Translations under genes and position numbers: made by a program
Shown: positions 40,972 to 47,545 of the stretch, in pieces
Numbering within the stretch: position 1 is the first letter of the stretch
Layout of the letters: every line of letters starts with the position of its first letter
Origin: a virus
DNA: 64,000 nucleotides
Strand: one strand, 5' to 3'
IMG/VR virus record: IMGVR_UViG_3300037808_001421
Coordinates: 1-64,000 of that record
Notes under the pieces: model-generated
Seen by the model: the letters and a program-made list of their open reading frames with translations, nothing else
Told to the model about the DNA's origin: nothing
Database searches by the model: none

Positions 40972-42285
40972 ATGCCTCCTGTTCTACCTAAAGCTCCTGT
41001 AAGTACCTTCAACAAGGCGCGTAACTACGCCAAGGGCGCGATTGGTACCGTGACGGGCCGTAATTGGCGCGACGTCGCGGATAAGTACTACACAGAGGTG
41101 ATGGCGATGCCGCACCTCAAATCGACCGGAAAGCTCTACGGCGATGAGAGCATGAAGGGTACGAACCAGTTTGTGCGAGAGGCGCTGACGGGGGAGACGC
41201 CCACTCCCGGCTTTCGTGGTTCTCTCGTAGACCCAGAAACTGGCGACGTCGTCTCTACGTCACGCAGGCAGATCCAGGCGCTGGCTAAGCTCGAGGAGGG
41301 TCGCCGGAAGGTCATGCTTCAGCAGAAGAAGACACGTACCGCCAGGCGACGCTTGATAGCAGGTGGGCTTACCGCAGTGGGCGCAGGCACCCTTCACAAC
41401 CAAGGTATGCCTGAGATTTCCGTGAAGACTGCGGACCTGTCGGACACTCAAAAGAACGTGGCAGCGGGTGGTCTTGCTGCTGCCGCCGGCGCCGCGCCCA
41501 TCGCACAAGGTCTAAGCTCGGGAGCTCTGCGACTTCGGGCTGACACGGGCACGAACGTCACGGACGTCAAAGATCTGCGGAAGATGATGCAGTCGGGCGA
41601 CGTACTCATGTATGGGCTGCCTGGTACTGAGGATTACGGGAAGGGGTCCATCTCTTTGGTGGGCGGCGACCCTCATGTCCCTCATGTGCAGCAGGTCCAA
41701 AAAGCACACAAAGGTCGTACCGCGTACACAGGCATCGACGCAGCAGGTGGCCGCGGAGGTGGCGCAGCTACAACCGAAGTAGCTGAAGAACTACACCCGA
41801 AATGGAACTACACCATCCGCAGGTTCAAGGATCCTGAGCATCGAAAGGCGTTCCTCAAGAACCTTGGTGCCGCAGAAACTGCGGATGAGGCTTTAGAGGA
41901 TGCTTTTGGTAGCTGGGCGCGCTCTACCAGGTACGACGACCGTAGGTCCACGCCGGCGGCCAAGAGGTCCATGCTTCCTGGGCCCCTGAAGAAGCTCGTC
42001 AAGGCTGACCCAAGTGAGGGTCGGGCCTTTTGTTCTGCGCTTACGGGCAAGTGCTCGCCTGTTCCGCTCACCAAAGGTGTCGAGGGCGCGGACGTGCTTC
42101 CTCACCACGTGCGCTCATCAAAGGTGCTGGAGACCGTTGGCTCCTACAGAGCTCCGACCTCCTTGAAGAACAAGATCTACGACAAAGCTCTGGGAGCGTC
42201 GCACTGGGGTGTTCGAGGCTTGGCCGGCGCCGGGCTTGCGGCAGGTACGTACGTCGGCGCGAAGAAGTTGATGGGGAATGAGTAA
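40972..42285 (+). CDS. Permuted NlpC/P60-like hydrolase B (437 aa)
   Basis: ATG at 40972, four bases after hydrolase A. The first 190 residues are basic and Ala-rich with a Gly/Ala segment (VAAGGLAAAAGAAPIAQG). Then SGDVLMYGLPG, DPHVPHVQQVQKA (candidate His) and, near 352, RAFCSALTGKCSP (candidate Cys) repeat the order of gene A. A VKTADLS copy of the x-K-T-A motif lies at about 155. A hydrophobic Gly/Ala end may insert in a membrane. It is likely a paralogue of gene A; enzymatic activity is not proven by the residues visible. Confidence 0.5.
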   Translation: MPPVLPKAPVSTFNKARNYAKGAIGTVTGRNWRDVADKYYTEVMAMPHLKSTGKLYGDESMKGTNQFVREALTGETPTPGFRGSLVDPETGDVVSTSRRQIQALAKLEEGRRKVMLQQKKTRTARRRLIAGGLTAVGAGTLHNQGMPEISVKTADLSDTQKNVAAGGLAAAAGAAPIAQGLSSGALRLRADTGTNVTDVKDLRKMMQSGDVLMYGLPGTEDYGKGSISLVGGDPHVPHVQQVQKAHKGRTAYTGIDAAGGRGGGAATTEVAEELHPKWNYTIRRFKDPEHRKAFLKNLGAAETADEALEDAFGSWARSTRYDDRRSTPAAKRSMLPGPLKKLVKADPSEGRAFCSALTGKCSPVPLTKGVEGADVLPHHVRSSKVLETVGSYRAPTSLKNKIYDKALGASHWGVRGLAGAGLAAGTYVGAKKLMGNE

Positions 42286-42619
42286 GGTCAGCGACCAACT
42301 CCTTGCTCAACGCTGGGCTGACGAACTCGACCATCTGGAGAAGACGGCGCGCTCCTACGCTAGGAAATCCTAGCGGGAGTGGGCCCGATTGGAACCAAGA
42401 CGTTCGAGTACGGCGTTGCGGACTCAGGGCGTAAGGAACCATCTACGTCTCGAGCTCTGACAGGTGTTGCAGGCGGCCTAGTTGGTGGTGCTGTCTGGCG
42501 GCGCGACTCTCGGGATGTCAGGTTTGATTGGGGGAGGCGCCGCGGCCCTTCAGTACAAGAAGGGGCGGAAGTTCGGCAAGCCCCTCTCCAAGTCACAGAT
42601 CGCAGAGGTTACGGCGTAA
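42278..42619 (+). pseudogene. Frameshifted small targeting-peptide plus glycine-zipper gene
   Basis: The sequence reads as one short gene broken by two compensating shifts. ATG 42278 encodes 31 residues (RWADELDHLEKTARSYARKS) and stops at 42373. The middle continues in another frame from about 42364 or GTG 42379 (TSRALTGVAGGLVGGAV). The end returns to the first frame from about 42485 (LSGGATLGMSGLIGGGAAAL, then YKKGRKFGKPLSKSQIAEV) to TAA 42619. The whole would resemble the 113-aa gene at 58370. Alternatives are two or three separate mini-genes, or sequencing errors. Confidence 0.45.
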
Positions 42620-43211
42620 TTCCACGCATAGCCCTGTGCTTGTCGTGGATCTTCTTTCGTCGCCACTTTCTTAGGAACAACTCGCGATGTAGAGGACATG
42701 GACCATGGGTGTTCAGGCCCTCGTAGTGCTTCTTGGTGCCGTAGCCTTTGTTGTTCTTCCAGTCGTACTGCGGGAAGTGCTTTCCTAGGGACTGCATTTC
42801 TGCATCCCGTGTCACCTTGGCTACAATGCTCGCGGCGCCTACCTGCCAGTACTTAGCGTCTGCTTTGGGCTGCACTTTGGTCTTGCCTTTATACCCTCTG
42901 ACGTCACGGTCGCCATCGATGATGAGAAGCTCAGCATCTGGTACGTGACGCAGCGCCATATCGCAGGCCGTCAGCCAAGCTTCAGCCATGCCGAAATCGT
43001 CTACCCGCTTGGATGTGGCGAAGCCGAAATCGATGAAGTCGGCCTCCTGAACGATGACACGGGCAAGCATTTCACGCGCTGCCTCGGGTACCTTTTTGCT
43101 GTCGTCTACAGCTTGTAGCGAGTCGGGACGGGTGTGTTTGAACCCCGCCACGACTACGACAACTGGTCCAGCTAGAGCCCCTAGCCCGACCTCATCTAGC
43201 CCTAGGATCAT
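42609..43211 (-). CDS. rnhB: Ribonuclease HII
   Basis: ATG at 43211 with an AGGAGGT ribosome binding site. GLDEVGLGALAGP at 4-16 (D6, E7 of the catalytic set), then LIIDGDRDV with the third acid near 99, AASIVAKVTRDA near 130, and HFPQYDWKNNKGYGTKKH give the RNase HII pattern. RNase HII removes ribonucleotides and primers from DNA. In phages it may help remove RNA primers. Its stop overlaps the end of the preceding rightward gene by 11 bases. Confidence 0.9.
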   Translation of the reverse strand: MILGLDEVGLGALAGPVVVVVAGFKHTRPDSLQAVDDSKKVPEAAREMLARVIVQEADFIDFGFATSKRVDDFGMAEAWLTACDMALRHVPDAELLIIDGDRDVRGYKGKTKVQPKADAKYWQVGAASIVAKVTRDAEMQSLGKHFPQYDWKNNKGYGTKKHYEGLNTHGPCPLHRELFLRKWRRKKIHDKHRAMRGITP

Positions 43212-43527
43212 GGGACCTCCTGTAGTTCTTTTCGTGTCGTTGTTTGATGAAAGCCTCGAAGTGAACAGCGCGCTTGTCGATGTTGATTCGAGGCAGCTCG
43301 CAGTCGGACATTGCGGCGTAGCACCTTAGGATGTTACGAAGGGGTTCCCGGCCGTCTTTAGGGACGGCAGAACCAAGTGGTATGGTGATAAGCATCTTGA
43401 GTGGGTCAACGGTCTTGGTTACGCGGACGCTAGCAGGAAACAGCTCCGTGCCGGCCGCCCACCGTAACAATTTGAAGGCATCCTCGAGCCAAGCCAGGCG
43501 TTCGAGGATAATGCGATCTTGGTGCAC
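43192..43527 (-). CDS. Hypothetical protein (111 aa) preceding rnhB
   Basis: GTG start at 43527, six bases from TATACG on the minus strand, so likely leaderless. The product begins VHQDRIILERLAWLEDAFKL, has VRVTKTVDPLKMLITIPLG and a charged C-terminus (EAFIKQRHEKNYRRSHD). No recognised domain. Overlaps the rnhB start by 20 bases, which implies coupled translation; a role beside RNase HII is plausible but untested. Confidence 0.6.
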   Translation of the reverse strand: MHQDRIILERLAWLEDAFKLLRWAAGTELFPASVRVTKTVDPLKMLITIPLGSAVPKDGREPLRNILRCYAAMSDCELPRINIDKRAVHFEAFIKQRHEKNYRRSHDPRAR

Positions 43528-43533
43528 GAGATG

Positions 43534-43541
43534 CGTATACC
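43534..43541. promoter_or_regulatory. Shared palindromic -10 region GTATAC for divergent genes
   Basis: CGTATACC read rightward gives TATACC nine bases before ATG 43551 (terL); read leftward it gives TATACG six bases before GTG 43527. One GTATAC palindrome may serve both directions. Confidence 0.5.
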
Positions 43542-43550
43542 CCGATATCC

Positions 43551-45353
43551 ATGCTGCTTGACGTCGCGAAGAAAGTCCAGGCGAGGCTATCGGAGAGCCG
43601 CTTCGGTGACCTCACTCTCGAGTCTTTTGATAACCCGTATGACTACGTTGAAGAGAACGACGAAGAGAAGGTAGACGTCCTTCCTTCCGAGTTCACTGAG
43701 TACGCCGTCCGAGTACCCGTGGCGGGTGGTCTCGAGGACTTCAGGTTTGCTGATCGCAGGTACCTCAGGCCCATTTACGACACGCCATCCAAGCGCAGGG
43801 TCGTCATTGCAGGCCGTCAGGTTGAGAAGTCAACTCTCCTAGGCAACCAGTCGCTGGCATACATGGCGTTGATCCCTCACTTCAGGGTTCTATACGTCTC
43901 CACGTCGCATACCCAGACCAAAGTTTTTAGCCGTGACAGAATCAAGGAGCCGATGGAGGTCTCCCCCATCCTGGCGCAGTTCACCAGCACGCAGCTTCTT
44001 TCTAACGTCCTGGAGAAGAAGCTCGTCAACGGTTCTCAAATCACGCTCCGGTTCGCGTTCCTCAACGCCGACCGTTGTCGTGGTATCCCGGCGGACTACG
44101 TCAACATCGACGAGTTCCAGGACATCATGATTGAGAACGTACCGGTCATCGAGGAGTGTGCGTCTCACTCGAAGTTTCGGATGTTCACGTATTCGGGCAC
44201 GCCCAAGTCTCTTGGCGGCTCGTTGGAGCATTACTGGTCTAAGTATTCAACACAGAACGAGTGGGTTGTACCTTGCCGCTCGCACACACCGATGCACTGG
44301 AACATTCTCAGTGAGGACAACATCGGTAAGAACGGTCTCATCTGCGACAAATGCAGCAGACCTATTCATGCAATGGACCCGGACGCTCAATGGGCGTCCA
44401 TGAACCCAGAACCTGACGTAGAGCTCCCCTTTGAGGGCTTCAGGCTACCGCAGCTAATGGTCCCGTGGATCGAGTGGCGGGACATCCTGGACAAGCAGCG
44501 CAAGTACAGCCGCGCCAAGTTCTACAACGAGGTGCTTGGCCGCAGCTACGACTCAGGTACCCGCCCTCTTACGCAACAAGACCTGAGAGGGAACTGCAAC
44601 AACGAGCTCTCCATGGATGCTCTTCCAGAAGTGAAGAAGATCATCGGTCAGATCCAGGTCTGCATGGGCATCGACTGGGGTACTGGAGAGAGCTCTTACA
44701 CCGTCATCACGCTGGGTGCGTACCTGCCTTTCGCACCGGACAGGTTCACCATCTTCTATTGGAAACGCTGTGAGGGCCGAGAGGCGGAGCCGAAGGAACA
44801 GCTCAGCATCATCCGTAAGCTGGTCAACGACTACAATATCAGGCACATCGGAGCTGACTATGGCGGCGGGCACTGGCCGAATGATGAATTGCTGCGGGAC
44901 TACGGTTCCAACCGTGTCCACAAGTACCAGTGGGTAGGTAACGTAAAGAAGAAGATCAGCTACGAGCCGAGCCTGGGTATCCCGAGGTTCTTATGTCACC
45001 GCACGGAGATCATGAGTGACTACTTCAACGCGCTCAAGCGTGGTGATGTGTTCATGTTCCCTCGCTGGCCTGAGTTCAAGGACCCCTTCGCTGCGGACCA
45101 CATGAACATCTTCAGCGAGTTCAACGACAGGCTGCGGATGAACGTCTACAAGCATGCTCCTGGTATGCCGGATGACTCCGCGCACTCGGCCATCTTCTGC
45201 TTCCTGTGCTCTTTCTTCTTCAGGAAGAGGCCAGACGTGGTCCTGCCTCGCAAAGAACTGCAACGGCAGAACGAGATCTACGACGGAAGCGTTGGGGACG
45301 TCGAGTCGATGGACATCGATCCCGAATACACCTACGACAATAATCAGAGCTAG
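43551..45353 (+). CDS. terL: Large terminase subunit TerL (600 aa)
   Basis: ATPase domain: Walker A AGRQVEKST at 87-95 (canonical GRQxGKS with Glu for Gly), Walker B VNIDEFQD near 184-191, and coupling motif YSGTPK. A CxxH and CxxC set (VPCRSHTPMHWN, LICDKCSRPIH) after the ATPase looks like an embedded zinc ribbon. Nuclease domain: GIDWGTGESS near 373 and HIGADYGGGHWP near 425, with a last acid near 540 (GMPDDSAHS). It packages DNA through the portal. No small terminase gene is obvious next to it. The 5' region overlaps a divergent promoter. Confidence 0.9.
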   Translation: MLLDVAKKVQARLSESRFGDLTLESFDNPYDYVEENDEEKVDVLPSEFTEYAVRVPVAGGLEDFRFADRRYLRPIYDTPSKRRVVIAGRQVEKSTLLGNQSLAYMALIPHFRVLYVSTSHTQTKVFSRDRIKEPMEVSPILAQFTSTQLLSNVLEKKLVNGSQITLRFAFLNADRCRGIPADYVNIDEFQDIMIENVPVIEECASHSKFRMFTYSGTPKSLGGSLEHYWSKYSTQNEWVVPCRSHTPMHWNILSEDNIGKNGLICDKCSRPIHAMDPDAQWASMNPEPDVELPFEGFRLPQLMVPWIEWRDILDKQRKYSRAKFYNEVLGRSYDSGTRPLTQQDLRGNCNNELSMDALPEVKKIIGQIQVCMGIDWGTGESSYTVITLGAYLPFAPDRFTIFYWKRCEGREAEPKEQLSIIRKLVNDYNIRHIGADYGGGHWPNDELLRDYGSNRVHKYQWVGNVKKKISYEPSLGIPRFLCHRTEIMSDYFNALKRGDVFMFPRWPEFKDPFAADHMNIFSEFNDRLRMNVYKHAPGMPDDSAHSAIFCFLCSFFFRKRPDVVLPRKELQRQNEIYDGSVGDVESMDIDPEYTYDNNQS

Positions 45354-45715
45354 AGGTCAGAGTGGACTGCGGACAGCGCGCGGCGTGCCGACTCAGCAGC
45401 GTTGTAGTTCCCCATTGTGGTTCGAGCAGCAGCCTCGAGCCGCTTGACCCGGTGTTCGAGCTCACAAAGCCTCATGGCCATCTCGTTCACGTCCATGGTG
45501 CGCGTGCTGAGGTAGGCTTCGACACTTTCTCTGGGAATCCAGATGCGGCGGTCGCCCTGATGTTTGATTTTAGGGAGCCTTTTTCGAGAGAGAAGTCTTC
45601 GTACCGTACGCTCGGAAACGCCCACAAGAGCCGCGGTTTCCACGACTGTTAGAAGATCGGGTTCCGTTCCCACATTCAAGGGTGCGTGGTACGGTTTTCT
45701 TGTGTTCGACGACAT
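45350..45715 (-). CDS. Excisionase-type helix-turn-helix protein (121 aa)
   Basis: DLLTVVETAALVGVSERTVR, then RLPKIKHQGDRRIWIPRESV, fit the MerR-like excisionase fold (HTH_17): winged helix that binds short DNA. The C-terminal half is a helix with basic patches (LCELEHRVKRLEAAARTT). The start is uncertain: ATG 45715 overlaps the divergent leaderless gene; TTG 45679 is an alternative. It may be a transcription factor for the virion operon. No integrase is in the window, so it is not evidence of lysogeny. Confidence 0.7.
   Translation of the reverse strand: MSSNTRKPYHAPLNVGTEPDLLTVVETAALVGVSERTVRRLLSRKRLPKIKHQGDRRIWIPRESVEAYLSTRTMDVNEMAMRLCELEHRVKRLEAAARTTMGNYNAAESARRALSAVHSDL
45690..45695 (+). 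promoter_or_regulatory. -10-like box TACGGT, six bases before a GTG start
   Basis: GGTACGGT, TTTCTT, GTG (45702). Weakest match of the set but same GG prefix and the same spacing. It lies within the 5' part of the divergent HTH gene if that gene starts at 45715. Confidence 0.45.
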
Positions 45716-46910
45716 CGATCTGGACATCCGTACTTCAGCAGCGAACGTTAGCCGATCCGACCTGCTCAGTCACGGCCGTCGGGCTGCTGATATGTTCATA
45801 CGTGAATCCGTCCCCCTGACGGAAGCGATTATCAAGGTCGCGCAGGAGACGTCATCGCTGACGCCAGCACACCTCGAGCGCATCACGGAGTTCGCCAACA
45901 CGGCAGCTTTTGAGCGCCTCTTCGAGAAACAAGCCTCAGACAAGAACATCTCGTTCGACATCGCAGACCCCGCCGACGTCGTCAGGGGCATCAACAGCGC
46001 AGCCTGCCCTCAGACCGTGAAGACCTCCTCCGCGGACTACGCGCTGCCCCCGCCTGCGCCCCGTCCGAACGTCGCTGCGATGGATGAGTCGCTCGAGGCT
46101 GCTTTCGCCGTCGAGGGTGGCGGTATGGAGAAAACCGCGTCGGCCGAAACCAAGTGGGACGATCTCGGTCGGAACTGGCAGCGGGCCTGTCGCCTCGAGG
46201 AGCTCGCCGTCGAGACCTACTGGAACGCCAGCGGTATGCAGAAACAAGCTGCCGCTGAGGCCATCGAGAAGGGCTACAGGGAAATCCTGGGCGGCACCAA
46301 CATGGGTGAGCTCATCCACGCGATGGCCGGTATCGAGAACGGTCCAATGCTCAAGGAAGCAGCTTCCGCAATCTCGGACAGGTTGGTACACACACTTCCT
46401 GCGTACCGGGTCCGTCAGATCCAGGCGGACGCCATCAACTACGAGATGCAGAAGGTGGCTTCTGTCCGTATCGCCAACCACGAGCACCCTGTGGTGGAGG
46501 CGTTCGGCGCCTACGTGGCACTGACCCAGAAGCTCGCCGCCATCGAGCACGCCACCAACAAAATCCACGACAAACGGATGCAGTTGGAAGAGCTCGTCAA
46601 AGAGGCAGGGCTCATGAGCGCGGCATCGGGGGCCCTGAAGGGGTTCCAGCGCGGTCGGAAAACGGGCCTCAACCTCATCGACTCTGCGCGCCGCGGCTTC
46701 GAGGGTGCCCAGAAGCGGTACGCTCACACCGCAGGCAAGACCGTCACCAAAGGTGTCGACAAGGCCGCCAAGGGTGGCAAGAAGGCGAAGGACAAGGGCA
46801 TGGGCTGGGGCAAGAAGGCCCTGCTCGCCGGCGGTATCACCGGGGGTACCGGTCTTTACGTCGCCAACGAGGCTGCGAACACCCCCTACGTTCCTCCGCA
46901 CAGGACTTGA
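45702..46910 (+). CDS. Probable internal virion protein rich in x-K-x-A motifs (402 aa)
   Basis: GTG start, leaderless; an upstream extension to 45564 covers the divergent gene. The product is helical with repeated motif copies: IIKVAQ, FEKQAS, TVKTSS, MEKTAS, MQKQAA, LKEAAS, MQKVAS, TQKLAA, VKEAG. The C-terminal 110 residues are Lys/Gly-rich (KGVDKAAKGGKKAKDKGM) ending in a Gly-Ala turn. It resembles scaffold or internal head proteins that are cut into pieces during maturation. No enzyme motif. Confidence 0.65.
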   Translation: MFDDIDLDIRTSAANVSRSDLLSHGRRAADMFIRESVPLTEAIIKVAQETSSLTPAHLERITEFANTAAFERLFEKQASDKNISFDIADPADVVRGINSAACPQTVKTSSADYALPPPAPRPNVAAMDESLEAAFAVEGGGMEKTASAETKWDDLGRNWQRACRLEELAVETYWNASGMQKQAAAEAIEKGYREILGGTNMGELIHAMAGIENGPMLKEAASAISDRLVHTLPAYRVRQIQADAINYEMQKVASVRIANHEHPVVEAFGAYVALTQKLAAIEHATNKIHDKRMQLEELVKEAGLMSAASGALKGFQRGRKTGLNLIDSARRGFEGAQKRYAHTAGKTVTKGVDKAAKGGKKAKDKGMGWGKKALLAGGITGGTGLYVANEAANTPYVPPHRT

Positions 46911-46912
46911 TC

Positions 46913-47545
46913 ATGAAGACATCAAACGAACTGGATATCTTCGAAGCGCAGCTCGAGGAGTTGTCCTTCGACCTCGAGGACGGCCCGACCAAGCTGGCGG
47001 CGCTGGAGAAGGCGGCGTTCAGCCCGCGCGCTTCCCAGGCGATGACCTCCATCGGTATTGGTGCGGCCACCACGCTCGGCAGCGCGCTGGGCGGGACCGT
47101 CATCAACTCCATCCGCAGCGCGATGACCAAGGGCAAGAACTACAAGGGCATGCTCGATGTGAACCCGGACCTAGGGAAGAAAGACTCCAAGCAGGTTCAG
47201 CTGGCGTTCAACACGCTATCCAGGTTCAACCCGCACTATGCGTCGGACCCTTCTGTCGCCGGCGCCTACGTGCGGCAGCAGCTGGACATGGAGCGGGTAG
47301 ACCTCAACAGCATCAACTCGCTGGTTGCTGCGAACAAGAGCATCAGTGGAGGTCAGCGCCCCACCTTCGACCCGGCAGGGTGGCACCAGACTGGTTCGAA
47401 CCTTCTGGGGAACGTGCAGTCCGAGGGTGACCGGCTGCGCTCTCACATGGCGGACGCGAAGTCTCGAGCGGAGTACGAAGCGTACCGCAGGGGTTCAACG
47501 AAGGGCCCTGATGCAAGTGAGCTCAAGCGAGCCTTCGGCGGCTGA
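46913..47545 (+). CDS. Probable virion protein with targeting-like N-terminus (210 aa)
   Basis: ATG 46913 follows the previous TGA. Begins MKTSNELDIFEAQLEELSFD, with LxELx helix, then TKLAALEKAAF, two K-x-A motifs. Residues about 45-70 form a Gly/Ala/Thr segment (GIGAATTLGSALGGTVI) that may insert in a membrane. The remainder is mixed with a basic end. Stop overlaps the next ATG (TGATG). Probably an internal or ejected protein; no known domain. Confidence 0.62.
   Translation: MKTSNELDIFEAQLEELSFDLEDGPTKLAALEKAAFSPRASQAMTSIGIGAATTLGSALGGTVINSIRSAMTKGKNYKGMLDVNPDLGKKDSKQVQLAFNTLSRFNPHYASDPSVAGAYVRQQLDMERVDLNSINSLVAANKSISGGQRPTFDPAGWHQTGSNLLGNVQSEGDRLRSHMADAKSRAEYEAYRRGSTKGPDASELKRAFGG

Noticed and set aside
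45350-45715. Excisionase-type HTH as evidence of a temperate phage
   Set aside because: No integrase, attachment site or repressor-operator set is visible; this fold is also used by ordinary regulators.
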